Assembly (NCBI GenBank): GCA_002498285.1
Contig: DAGU01000019.1
Location: 30,613-46,522 of the forward strand
Length of the DNA stretch: 15,910 nt
Source of the DNA: Methanomassiliicoccus sp. UBA386
GTDB lineage: Archaea; Thermoplasmatota; Thermoplasmata; Methanomassiliicoccales; Methanomassiliicoccaceae
Direction: 5' to 3'
Under the pieces are notes generated by a model. The model was not told the DNA's origin, made no database searches, and worked only from the letters and a program-made list of their open reading frames with translations. The position numbers were made by a program, and so were the translations under genes. Shown here one piece after another: positions 1 to 6,777 of this stretch. Numbering within the stretch: the first letter of the stretch is position 1; each line of letters opens with the position of its first letter.

Positions 1-22
1 TGACGCTCCCCGGTCGCCTCAT
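1..22 (-). CDS. start of a further gene of the cobalamin operon (partial, product unknown)
   Basis: Only the first seven codons (MRRPGSV) lie inside the window, so no product can be named. An ATG sits three bases after the cbiE stop codon (TGA-ACC-ATG on the minus strand), and an AGGTG Shine-Dalgarno-like motif lies four bases upstream of it, formed by the last cbiE codons. The tight spacing matches the rest of the operon, so a ninth co-transcribed gene is likely. A missing pathway member such as the precorrin-6A reductase would fit, but that is a guess from context. Confidence 0.35.
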
Positions 23-25
23 GGT

Positions 26-610
26 TCACCTGCCCTTCGCGAGGATCAGTGAGAATAGGCGGGAGGTGGCCACGGGCGGGCGCTCGGCGGTGCCGAACGA
101 GATGGCCTCGGTAGGGTACCCCAGGTCTTCGCATAGTATGATGGTGCATTCGATTTCCCTCTCCACAATCATGCCGGCCAGCGCGTCAATGTCGAAATCC
201 GGCCCGGTGAGCGCAAAGGGGATCTTCCCCCGGGCAACCTCGTCCAGCATCTCCGCCATCGCTGCCCTGGCATCCTTCCCGTGGGCGTCCACCACCACCG
301 CCCGGGCAATGGGCAGGCGCAGTCTGGCGAACGCGCACTGCATCGAGGATATGCCCGGGAGCACTTCCTCCCCCAGGTGGCCAAGGCCCGCCAGCATGGG
401 ATCGCCGGTGGACAGCACCACGGCATCCTCTGGAAGTTCGTTGAGGCGGGAATAGTCCTCGATGGTGCCGACCTCGCAGTCAGGCTGAATGTACGGCCTG
501 GCCAGTTCCAGGGAGCGCGGCGAGCCGTAGACTGCCTTGGCTCCCCGCAGACGCGCCATGGCCTCGGCCGTCATCATTCCAGGGCCGCAGCCAACGCCTA
601 TCACTATCAT
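26..610 (-). CDS. cbiE: cobalt-precorrin-7 C5-methyltransferase CbiE
   Basis: Predicted to transfer a methyl group from S-adenosylmethionine to C5 of the corrin ring; in many organisms CbiE is paired with or fused to CbiT, which handles C15. The 194-residue protein is a tetrapyrrole methylase of normal CbiE length. It opens with the glycine-rich loop VGCGPG (residues 6-11), followed by STGDPMLAG near residue 67 and PGISS near residue 85, the usual SAM-site elements of this fold. ATG at 610 overlaps the cbiD stop by four bases (ATGA), implying translational coupling. Here cbiE is last in the visible operon while cbiT is first, so the two halves of the CbiET function are separated. The cytoplasmic role and family are well supported; the split from the other tetrapyrrole methylases rests on motifs and operon logic. 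Confidence 0.9.
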   Translation of the reverse strand: MIVIGVGCGPGMMTAEAMARLRGAKAVYGSPRSLELARPYIQPDCEVGTIEDYSRLNELPEDAVVLSTGDPMLAGLGHLGEEVLPGISSMQCAFARLRLPIARAVVVDAHGKDARAAMAEMLDEVARGKIPFALTGPDFDIDALAGMIVEREIECTIILCEDLGYPTEAISFGTAERPPVATSRLFSLILAKGR

Positions 611-1614
611 GCCGCCTCCCCCAGCACTTTCCCCCTCCGGTCGATGATGACGATGCCATGGCCCGGGTGCATGAGCTTGAACTTCTCGATGGAGTCGCGA
701 ACGACCCTTTCCCCCTCGGCAGAGGATACCAGCTCCTCTATCGTGCGATATCCTGTCCCCTCCAGCACCGTCGGTTCGATGAACCGGATGATGAGCGCCG
801 GCAGGCCGAACAGTATTAGCCCCTTGCTCCTGGAGTCGAGCGCGGCCTGTATCTTCGCTCCTATCAGGACCACCTCCCGGTCCGGATATCGAAGCCGTCC
901 GTACCTAAGTCCGACACGGCCGGTGGTGACGACCGCCCTCTCCGCCCTTCTCGCTCGCTCCACCGAGTCCTGGCCCAGATGGTCGTCCCACGGTTCCACC
1001 AGGCCGGTGGAGCCCAGGACCGATATGCCGCCCACCACGCCTATCCGGCCGTTCAGGGTCTGGAGGGCTATCCTCTCGCCGTCGATGGCCTCAAGGCGGA
1101 CCAGCGCTCCTCTCTTCCCGCGGGTGGCGCAGGCCGATGCCATGGAGTCGACGATGCAGTCCATGGCCGTGTGGCTGATGGCCGGCGTCCCTTTCCCGTA
1201 TCGGGGCGTGTCGTGGTCCCACCGACCGATGCCCGTGCCGACGTCCAGCGCAACCTCGTCCTGGAATCGGACGAACATGGCCCGGAACTCGATGCCGGCG
1301 GTTACGTCGCCGGGGTAGTCCCCGGAATACTTGAAGCAGCTGGCGATGCCGTCGCGCGCCGTCACATCCACGGGAGCGACGATCCCGCAGGCAAGCCGGA
1401 CGTCCACACTGTCCAGTTCGCCGCCTTCCGCCGATACTATGGCGGCCTTGCATGCGGCCGCCGCCGTCGTGCCGGTGGTGAACCCCCTCCTGAGGACGGT
1501 TCCGTCGGAGGTGAGGACGGCCAGTCCGCATTGTACCAGCGCGAGCTCCGCTCGGTCCCGGCAAAGCGATACCCAAGCATCGGGATATTCGAACTTGGAG
1601 GCGGGATCGATCAT
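607..1614 (-). CDS. cbiD: cobalt-precorrin-5B C1-methyltransferase CbiD
   Basis: CbiD methylates C1 in the anaerobic corrin pathway after CbiG has opened and deacylated the ring; it is unrelated in fold to the other ring methylases. The 335-residue product has the family hallmarks GFTTGTTAAAAC (residues 44-55) and VGGISVLGSTGLVEP (residues 194-208). About 43 residues precede the GFTTG motif, more than I expect in bacterial CbiD; from memory archaeal members carry such an extension, and the start MIDP reads naturally. ATG at 1614 lies four bases after the cbiC stop, with only a weak Shine-Dalgarno, so coupling to cbiC translation is likely. The stop overlaps the cbiE start by four bases. Identification is firm; use of the anaerobic route follows from the presence of CbiD and CbiG. 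Confidence 0.95.
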   Translation of the reverse strand: MIDPASKFEYPDAWVSLCRDRAELALVQCGLAVLTSDGTVLRRGFTTGTTAAAACKAAIVSAEGGELDSVDVRLACGIVAPVDVTARDGIASCFKYSGDYPGDVTAGIEFRAMFVRFQDEVALDVGTGIGRWDHDTPRYGKGTPAISHTAMDCIVDSMASACATRGKRGALVRLEAIDGERIALQTLNGRIGVVGGISVLGSTGLVEPWDDHLGQDSVERARRAERAVVTTGRVGLRYGRLRYPDREVVLIGAKIQAALDSRSKGLILFGLPALIIRFIEPTVLEGTGYRTIEELVSSAEGERVVRDSIEKFKLMHPGHGIVIIDRRGKVLGEAA

Positions 1615-1618
1615 CGCA

Positions 1619-2278
1619 TCAGCTCTTCTCTGCGAACATGGTGATGATCTCGTTAATGGAGGCGACGGCCACGGGGGTCCCTCCCCTGGTGCCAGCGGTG
1701 GTAATGGATGGGAGGTCCAGGGTTCTCAGCTCCTCCTTGGACTCAGCCGCGTTGACGAAGCCCACGGGACAGCCAACAACAAGGGCCGGTCTGATCCCTT
1801 GGCCATGCATCTCGCACAGGCTTAGGAGGCAGGAGGGCGCATTGCCGATGACCACGATCGATCCGTTCAGCGCCTCGCCCAGTGCGAGCATCCCAGCGCT
1901 GGTGCGGGTGATGCCCCTCTCCTTTGCTATATCCTGCCCGTGGTCCAGCAGGCAGCCTACCGGGGATGCATGCCCTTTCTTCTGGATGCCGACCTGCACC
2001 ATGCGTATGTCAGCGTAGATGGGCGCCTTCGCCCCCAACGCATCGAGCCCCGCCTGCACCGGCGAGTGCTCGAACCGCATCAGATCGGCCATGGTGAAGT
2101 CCCCCACGGCGATGGAGCAGCGCTGCCTGACCCGGTCCTCCGGGCCCGTGTTCCCTATGGTGCGGCGAGCGAGCTCGCGACTGCGGCTGGATATGCTGAA
2201 GCCTTCAGGAGTGTCCGCTCCCAGGTCAATATATGTACTTTCGGTGGTAGCCTCTCGGCGTGATGATCCCCTTGACAT
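1619..2278 (-). CDS. cbiC: cobalt-precorrin-8 methylmutase CbiC, with unusual active-site residue
   Basis: CbiC moves the C11 methyl to C12, giving the hydrogenobyrinate/cobyrinate skeleton. The 219-residue protein matches the family across its length: PEGFSISSRSREL near residues 24-36, GDFTMADLMRF at 59-69, VIGNAPSCLLSL, and VGCPVGFVNAAESKEEL. In the CobH/CbiC enzymes I recall, the segment R-x-x-H-x-x-[GA]-D carries the His proposed to assist methyl migration; here it reads RCSIAVGD (residues 53-60) with Ile56 at that place. The start ATG at 2278 lies 53 bases inside cbiH and is preceded by AGGAGGGGGAG, the best Shine-Dalgarno in the operon, so this long overlap appears real. No other ATG lies near the conserved N-terminus. 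Family assignment is secure; catalytic competence is open because of Ile56. Confidence 0.9.
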   Translation of the reverse strand: MSRGSSRREATTESTYIDLGADTPEGFSISSRSRELARRTIGNTGPEDRVRQRCSIAVGDFTMADLMRFEHSPVQAGLDALGAKAPIYADIRMVQVGIQKKGHASPVGCLLDHGQDIAKERGITRTSAGMLALGEALNGSIVVIGNAPSCLLSLCEMHGQGIRPALVVGCPVGFVNAAESKEELRTLDLPSITTAGTRGGTPVAVASINEIITMFAEKS

Positions 2279-3023
2279 TCTCCCCCTCCTTGAGCAGCTT
2301 GGTGCTCTCTCCCCCTATGATCACGATGGAATGCATGTCGACCATGCCGTCATCCTCGTGAAGGGAGCCCAGGTCCGTTACGGTAAAGCTCTCCTCTTCG
2401 CGATAGGCGTTCCTGACGATGCCCACCGGAACATCCGGCCGGGCGTGTCGAAGGCCGATCTCCAGCGCCTTATGCAGATTGCCGGGGCGGTTGCGGCTCC
2501 GGGGGTTGTACATGACCATCGGTATCCCCATCTGGAATCCCAGCCCGAGACGCTTCTCTATCACTTCCCACGGCGTGAGGAGGTCGCTCAATGAGATCAC
2601 CAGGAAGTCGCTGGACAGCGGCGATCCAAGGATGGAGGCGGCCGCGGTGGCCGCGGTCACGCCCGGTATGATCGATACGTCCAGTTCCGGCGCCTCGTTC
2701 TGCGCCACCTCCAGGACGATGCTGGCCATACCGTACACGCCGGCATCGCCCCCGCTCACCATGGCCACCTTCGTGGACCTGGCCAGCATGACGGCCTCCC
2801 GGGCCCTGTCGACCTCCTTGCCCATGCGGGAGGTGACGACCTTCTTCCTATCCAGCAATGGCCTTATCTGGTCCAGGTAGAACTCGTTGCCAATGACCAC
2901 GTCCGATTCGTCCACGGCCCTCTTCGCCAGGGGGGTCATGTTATCCAGGTCCCCCGGGCCGATGCTGACCACGAACAATCGCCCCATGTTCTCATCTTGC
3001 GATGGCGACCGTGACATTTCCAT
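2226..3023 (-). CDS. cbiH: cobalt-precorrin-3 C17-methyltransferase CbiH
   Basis: CbiH adds the C17 methyl and drives ring contraction in the anaerobic pathway. Motifs: FVVSIGPGD (residues 17-25), SGGDAGVYGM (about 90-99), IPGVTAATAAASILG, MYNPRSRNRPGNL and the family-typical VRNAYREEE, with the C-terminal ITPRGY. The drawn start at 3023 has AAGGAGG four bases upstream; Met3 (3017) would sit ten bases from the same motif, and Met13 (2987) gives the usual family N-terminus (MGRLFVVS) four bases after the cbiG stop but with a poor ribosome site. I favour 3023 or 3017. The 5' end overlaps cbiG and the 3' end overlaps cbiC by 53 bases, so its last 17 codons also encode the cbiC start. Confidence 0.93.
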   Translation of the reverse strand: MEMSRSPSQDENMGRLFVVSIGPGDLDNMTPLAKRAVDESDVVIGNEFYLDQIRPLLDRKKVVTSRMGKEVDRAREAVMLARSTKVAMVSGGDAGVYGMASIVLEVAQNEAPELDVSIIPGVTAATAAASILGSPLSSDFLVISLSDLLTPWEVIEKRLGLGFQMGIPMVMYNPRSRNRPGNLHKALEIGLRHARPDVPVGIVRNAYREEESFTVTDLGSLHEDDGMVDMHSIVIIGGESTKLLKEGENVKGIITPRGYHRKYIY

Positions 3024-3852
3024 ACGCCCTCCTTTTCATCACAATTTCCTTCCTCTTTGCCAAAGCCAGGGCCGATGGTTCGGCCACCCCCACCAGGCCG
3101 ATCAGCTCGGCCTTCGAGCGGGACACTGGCTGAGAGTTGATGGTCTCGTCGTCGATGAGGAACAGCCTGCCATCCAGTTCCCGGACGGCGGACAGCAGTC
3201 CGGCCTCATCGGCCTTCTTGATGGTGGAGGTGTATGCCAGCACCTCCTCCCTTTCGATGTTCATTGAGGCAAGGGCCCCCAGGACCGCCTGCATTATCTC
3301 CTCGGCAGCGGTGCCGCGGTTGCATCCGATGCCCACCACGTACTCGCCCTTCGATGCCAGGATGGAGACGTTCGATGAAGCCAGCACCACCGCTGGGCCG
3401 TCGATCTGGTATACAGGGACGTCTCCCTTCAGGAAGGCCTTGTTGACGGCGACCGTGGAGCCCTTGTTCACGACCTCCAGGCCATGCCGGCAGGCGATCT
3501 CCTCCACCGAGTCCTTTCCCAGAGCGTCGGTGGCGGTCGATATCACCGGCACCAGGCCATGCCCGGCCAGGGACCTTGCGATCTCGTTCCCTCCGTGGTG
3601 ACCTCCCAGTACTGGAATGCAGAACCGGAGGTCGGGGGTCACCACCACGACGGCAGGGTCGACCCACTTGTCATGCACCAGCGGCGCGATCTTTCTGACC
3701 ACTATCCCCATGGCCATTATGGCCACGATGCCCTCGTATTCGCGGAACGCCCGGGTCAGAGCATCCGAATGCTCCATCACATCGCCCTTCAACCACCCGG
3801 CCAGGGTCCGGGCCTGCTCTGGATGGCCGACGTGCACCACAGCTAGTCTCAA
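2992..3852 (-). CDS. cbiG: cobalt-precorrin-5A hydrolase CbiG
   Basis: CbiG opens the delta-lactone of cobalt-precorrin-5A and releases the two-carbon fragment as acetaldehyde, a step specific to the anaerobic route. The 286-residue protein has the three usual parts: an N-terminal domain with IVAIMAMGIVVRKIAPLV (about 42-59) and LGGHHGGNEIA, a middle linker region with INKGST-like VVNKGSTVAVNKAF, and a C-terminal domain opening with VGIGCNRGT near residue 173. The start codon is TTG (3852-3850), overlapping the cbiF stop in the string TTGA, which argues for coupled translation. No internal ATG would preserve the conserved N-terminus, so the TTG start is needed. Length and domain order are normal for the family. 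Confidence 0.92.
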   Translation of the reverse strand: MRLAVVHVGHPEQARTLAGWLKGDVMEHSDALTRAFREYEGIVAIMAMGIVVRKIAPLVHDKWVDPAVVVVTPDLRFCIPVLGGHHGGNEIARSLAGHGLVPVISTATDALGKDSVEEIACRHGLEVVNKGSTVAVNKAFLKGDVPVYQIDGPAVVLASSNVSILASKGEYVVGIGCNRGTAAEEIMQAVLGALASMNIEREEVLAYTSTIKKADEAGLLSAVRELDGRLFLIDDETINSQPVSRSKAELIGLVGVAEPSALALAKRKEIVMKRRAYGNVTVAIAR

Positions 3853-4568
3853 GAGTACAGCACCGACCTTTGGTAGCGTCCCGCGGGATCGACGACCCCT
3901 CCGACTATGATCAGGGCGGTCTTGCTTATGCCCGCTTCCTCCGCCTTCTGGACGATATTGCCCACTTGGCCAGTGACCACCTTCTGGTCGGGCCAGGATG
4001 CATGGTAGACCACCGCGGCCGGAGTGTCCCGGGGGCAGCGCAGCTTTCCCACGATCTCTGCTAGTTTCTCCGTACCGAGGAAGAACACCATGGAGGCCCC
4101 GGCTTCGGACAGCTTGGAGATGTTATCCTCCTCCAGGGTCTGGCCCGCCGGCCTGGTGATGATCAAGGTCTCGGAGACGCCCTTGAGGGTATACTGGGTC
4201 TTCAGGGCCGCTGATGCAGCGAACAACGAACTGACGCCGGGGACGACCCTCACCTCCACGCCTTGCCGCTCCAGCTCGGCGATCTGCTCCACTATCGAAC
4301 CGTACAGGGAGGGATCGCCGCTGTGCAGGCGGACGACCTTCTTGCCCGCCTTGGCCGCGTCCACCATGGCCGGCACCATCTCTTCGATCCTCATCCCCCA
4401 GCTGTCGAGCTTCTCTTGGGCTCCAGACCTTTCGACCAGGGCGGGGTTGACGAGCGAGCCGGCGTAGATGAGGAGATCGGCGGTGATCAGCAGCTCATTG
4501 CCTTTCAGTGTTATGAGGTCCGGGTCCCCCGGACCGGCTCCGACGAACCATACGACCGGAGGGGCCAT
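3849..4568 (-). CDS. cbiF: cobalt-precorrin-4 C11-methyltransferase CbiF
   Basis: CbiF is the SAM-dependent C11 methylase of the corrin pathway. The 239-residue product shows WFVGAGPGDPDLITLKG (residues 7-23), LIYAGSLVNPALV, LHSGDPSLYGSI near residue 80, PGVSSLFAASAAL, ITRPAGQT and the C-terminal ALIIVGGVVD, all characteristic of the CbiF/CobM group rather than CbiL or CbiH. ATG at 4568 is one base after the cbiL stop, with GGAGG about eight bases upstream inside the end of cbiL. Its stop overlaps the TTG start of cbiG. Length is close to the family norm and no key motif is missing. Confidence 0.94.
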   Translation of the reverse strand: MAPPVVWFVGAGPGDPDLITLKGNELLITADLLIYAGSLVNPALVERSGAQEKLDSWGMRIEEMVPAMVDAAKAGKKVVRLHSGDPSLYGSIVEQIAELERQGVEVRVVPGVSSLFAASAALKTQYTLKGVSETLIITRPAGQTLEEDNISKLSEAGASMVFFLGTEKLAEIVGKLRCPRDTPAAVVYHASWPDQKVVTGQVGNIVQKAEEAGISKTALIIVGGVVDPAGRYQRSVLYS

Positions 4569-4569
4569 A

Positions 4570-5178
4570 TCACGCCCTCCTCGCGAACATGACGCTCATA
4601 TAATCGCACGTTTCCGGGAGACCGTCCCCGTGATACACCTTCTCCCCCTCCAGATACATCCTCTCTATGAGATGGAACTGCGAGTATCCCGAGGAACGAA
4701 GCTTGGCCATCATCTCGCGGGGCGAGCGGACCTTCAGCATCACGAGGCATTCATCCCCCGAGCCGTCGGTGACCGTGAAGCCCGAGTTGACCGGGACCTG
4801 CAAGCGCGAGGCGAAGGCGGTGATGGAGCTGATGCCCGGCTCCACCTTGATCTCGATATCGGGATACCTTGCCTTCAGTATCTCGCATTGGCGGGAGAAG
4901 GTCGAATAGAAGTTGGGATCGCCCAGGATGCCCAGCACCGCGGTGCCGCTGATCGCCGCCGGGGCGATGGCCTCTGCGTTCCTCTCCAGCGCCTGCCGTA
5001 TCTCCGCCTCGTCGTTCACCATGGGGAACTCCAGAACCACTGGCTCACAGTGGTCCTTCACAAGTTCGCGGGCCATCCTTCCGGGAACGAAGACCGCGTC
5101 CGCCGAACGGAGAAGGCGCACCGCCCTCAGGGTGAGGAGCTCCTTATCGCCGGGTCCGAGACCCACTCCGACGAGCAT
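4570..5178 (-). CDS. cbiL: cobalt-factor II C20-methyltransferase CbiL
   Basis: CbiL performs the first committed corrin methylation, at C20 of cobalt-factor II/precorrin-2. Visible motifs are LVGVGLGPGDKELLTLRAV (residues 2-20), FVPGR, LGILGDPNFYSTFSRQCEIL near residue 84, and EPGISSITAFASRLQVPV. GDPNFYSTF closely resembles the GDPSFYSTF signature of CbiL/CobI. At 202 residues it is somewhat shorter than the roughly 230 usual for the family, the difference falling in the C-terminal half; no frameshift is apparent. ATG at 5178 shares one base with the cbiT stop (TGATG), and GGAGAGGTGA just upstream acts as the ribosome site. Membership in the tetrapyrrole methylases is certain and CbiL is the best fit. 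Confidence 0.9.
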   Translation of the reverse strand: MLVGVGLGPGDKELLTLRAVRLLRSADAVFVPGRMARELVKDHCEPVVLEFPMVNDEAEIRQALERNAEAIAPAAISGTAVLGILGDPNFYSTFSRQCEILKARYPDIEIKVEPGISSITAFASRLQVPVNSGFTVTDGSGDECLVMLKVRSPREMMAKLRSSGYSQFHLIERMYLEGEKVYHGDGLPETCDYMSVMFARRA

Positions 5179-5702
5179 CAGTTCACCTCTCCGACGATGA
5201 TGAACACCGGGTCGATGGGGCGGAACATGATGCTGCCCGCCAGGTCATGCGAGCGGCTGACCTGCACATGGATGGCCTCCTTGAAGATGCCCAGCTTGTT
5301 CATGCTGACGACCGCCTTGTTCATGGAGCTGAGCAGAACGGTGTTGACCACTATGCGGCCGTCAACGCGGTCCTTGAGCAGCGCCAACATCTCATCCAGG
5401 CGCCTGGTCCCGCCCACGAACGCGCCATCTAGATGGTCGCACTCCTTGAGAAAATCGATGCCATCCTGATGCCGCAGCTCGACGTTGCTCTTCCCCCAGG
5501 TGTTCAATTTCACCCTGGAGACATCCATCGCCTCCTTCCGAACGTCCACCGCATAGACCTTCTCGGCGATCTCGGCCATGGCCATGGCCACCTTGCAGGT
5601 TCCGCAGCCGATGTCAGCGACCACATCCCCTTTCTTGAGGCCAAGCTTCTGAATGGAAACGGCCATGACCTCATCCTGGGTCGGCCCGCCTTTGAATCTC
5701 AT
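5178..5702 (-). CDS. cbiT: cobalt-precorrin-6B C15-methyltransferase (decarboxylating) CbiT
   Basis: CbiT methylates C15 and decarboxylates the C12 acetate side chain. Unlike its operon partners it is a Rossmann-fold (class I) methyltransferase: VVADIGCGTCKVAMAMAE is the SAM-binding loop, followed by VYAVDVRKEAMDV, and GGPTQDEV near the N-terminus matches the family entry motif GxPTK/QxEV. Starting at ATG 5702 gives 174 residues. An in-frame GTG at 5756 would add 18 residues, but a TATA-like CTTAAATAG (5725-5733) lies inside that extension, centred 27 bases before the ATG, where an archaeal TATA box places initiation at or beside the ATG itself. I therefore prefer the short, leaderless form. 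This is the first gene of the operon. Confidence 0.9.
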   Translation of the reverse strand: MRFKGGPTQDEVMAVSIQKLGLKKGDVVADIGCGTCKVAMAMAEIAEKVYAVDVRKEAMDVSRVKLNTWGKSNVELRHQDGIDFLKECDHLDGAFVGGTRRLDEMLALLKDRVDGRIVVNTVLLSSMNKAVVSMNKLGIFKEAIHVQVSRSHDLAGSIMFRPIDPVFIIVGEVN

Positions 5703-5724
5703 TATTGGATGTAATCTCCGAGAA

Positions 5725-5733
5725 CTATTTAAG
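5725..5733 (-). promoter_or_regulatory. TATA-like box of the cobalamin operon
   Basis: The minus strand reads CTTAAATAG here, with a second A/T run (GATATATCC) just upstream. The box centre is about 27 bases from the cbiT ATG at 5702, the normal distance from an archaeal TATA box to the transcription start, so a leaderless cbiT message is predicted. No other comparable promoter is seen inside the packed operon, so this box probably drives all cbi genes. Confidence 0.6.
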
Positions 5734-5867
5734 ATGGATATATCATCCAACTGCACCCCCTTATGGCCGTCCCCGTCATCGCCAGGCGCGCCGAACTGAA
5801 GGGGGCCAGCATGCAGCTAATGATCGATGTCCAGCTTTCCACGGGAAGGAGCCGTTCGTTCGGGACG

Positions 5868-6473
5868 TCACTGATGGCTTGGCGGCTGGCGACCCTCCGT
5901 CGGGCGCTCGCCGAGCCCTGTCCGGGGTTCGAGCGCCCTTATGCGCTCCAAGGTCCACTCCGCGCCCTTGCTGACGTACAGGCTCTTGTCCTTGAGCAGG
6001 GCCTCCAGCCTGGGCACCGAGGAGCAATGCGCCAGATGCATCCGTTCCGCCATCCTGCCGAGGGCCCAGATGGCCATGCCGCGGACATGGGCGCTGGCAT
6101 CGTCCATCAGGGCGTTCAGCCGTTCGATCGCTTCCTCCCTTCCCGCTCCCGTACCGGCCAGTTCCCCCAGGGCCCAGGCGGCGTTCTCCCTGACCTCGGC
6201 ATCCTCATCGCCCAGCAAGGTGATGAGATCGTCAAGCGGAAAGTCGCCGGCGACCTTGTTCTGGGCCAGTTTGCCCACGCTCCATGTAGCCGATCTCCTG
6301 ATATCGGCATCGTCATCGTGGAGCAGCATGGTCAGCGCAGGAAGCGAGGACGCGTCCGCCTCCCTTGCCCTCAATATCTCGTTCAACGATCTCAGGGCTA
6401 GGCTCATGCGGTCCTTCTCGCCGGAACGTAGGTCCTCGTTGATCGCCGCCAGTCTCTTAGATGGCACACTCAT
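5868..6473 (-). CDS. HEAT-repeat protein
   Basis: A 201-residue soluble protein built of about four HEAT (PBS-lyase-like) repeats: residues 44-70, 81-107, 117-143 and 153-181. Each has the pattern L-xx-LL-x-D-x-x-x-x-V/I-R-x-x-A-x-W-x-L-G-x-L/M-A, with conserved W64, W100, W136 and W173. Such repeats form alpha-solenoids that bind proteins; some archaeal and cyanobacterial relatives act on tetrapyrrole-bound proteins, but nothing here proves that. The last 20 residues are Pro/Gly/Arg rich and probably disordered. ATG at 6473 overlaps the stop of the upstream Cys-rich gene by four bases (ATGA), so the two are translated together. It lies upstream of the cobalamin operon promoter on the same strand, separated by about 110 bases, so a link to cobalamin synthesis is only possible. 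Function unknown. Confidence 0.8.
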   Translation of the reverse strand: MSVPSKRLAAINEDLRSGEKDRMSLALRSLNEILRAREADASSLPALTMLLHDDDADIRRSATWSVGKLAQNKVAGDFPLDDLITLLGDEDAEVRENAAWALGELAGTGAGREEAIERLNALMDDASAHVRGMAIWALGRMAERMHLAHCSSVPRLEALLKDKSLYVSKGAEWTLERIRALEPRTGLGERPTEGRQPPSHQ

Positions 6474-6655
6474 TTCTTGGCGTCCGGCTTAGGCATGTAG
6501 AAATCGCACTGCCCGTAGAAGCTCTCGCCCTCGCACACCTCATAGTCCTTAAGGTGCAGGACGTCACATCTGATGCGTCGAGCCTTGCAGCTCGAGCAAC
6601 GGCCGTCCGGGGCATGCCATAAACACCGCTTCATCGTTTGCTCCCCTTCGCTCAT
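6470..6655 (-). CDS. small cysteine-rich (zinc-ribbon-like) protein
   Basis: A 61-residue protein with six cysteines at 11, 20, 23, 30, 41 and 50, including a C-x2-C pair (C20-S-S-C23), plus His14 and His34. This spacing suggests bound zinc or an iron-sulfur cluster, but I recognise no named family. ATG at 6655 is chosen because AGGAG stands four bases upstream and a TATA-like GAATATATC (6686-6694) predicts a start near 6664, which would exclude the earlier ATG at 6682. A later ATG at 6634 with GGGGAG six bases upstream is an alternative. The stop overlaps the HEAT-repeat gene start, so the pair forms a two-gene operon and the proteins may work together. No signal peptide or membrane segment. 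Confidence 0.65.
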   Translation of the reverse strand: MSEGEQTMKRCLWHAPDGRCSSCKARRIRCDVLHLKDYEVCEGESFYGQCDFYMPKPDAKK

Positions 6656-6685
6656 GGCTCTCCTGAGAGAATGTCCATACATGCT

Positions 6686-6694
6686 GATATATTC
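6686..6694 (-). promoter_or_regulatory. TATA-like box for the Cys-rich/HEAT gene pair
   Basis: The minus strand reads GAATATATC. Its centre is about 35 bases before the chosen ATG at 6655, predicting a short leader of roughly nine bases that would contain the AGGAG ribosome site. It lies in the divergent gap shared with the plus-strand gene at 6778. Confidence 0.5.
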
Positions 6695-6743
6695 TATTGT
6701 GGCCCGCCCTTAGTACATTGGCCTAGGCACACGTCCCGTGAGC

Positions 6744-6755
6744 AATTAATTATAG
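6744..6755 (+). promoter_or_regulatory. TATA-like box for the acidic hypothetical gene
   Basis: The A/T run AATTAATTATAG is centred about 27-28 bases before the ATG at 6778, which predicts a leaderless message. It stands in a GC-rich surrounding and is the only such run in the 80 bases upstream. Confidence 0.5.
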
Positions 6756-6777
6756 GCAGACGTCCAAACAGGGGGCC

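Noticed and set aside
5757..5867. Cobalamin riboswitch upstream of the corrin operon
   Set aside because: The predicted message is leaderless and starts at about 5702, so this stretch is not transcribed with cbiT; no B12-box-like sequence was seen.
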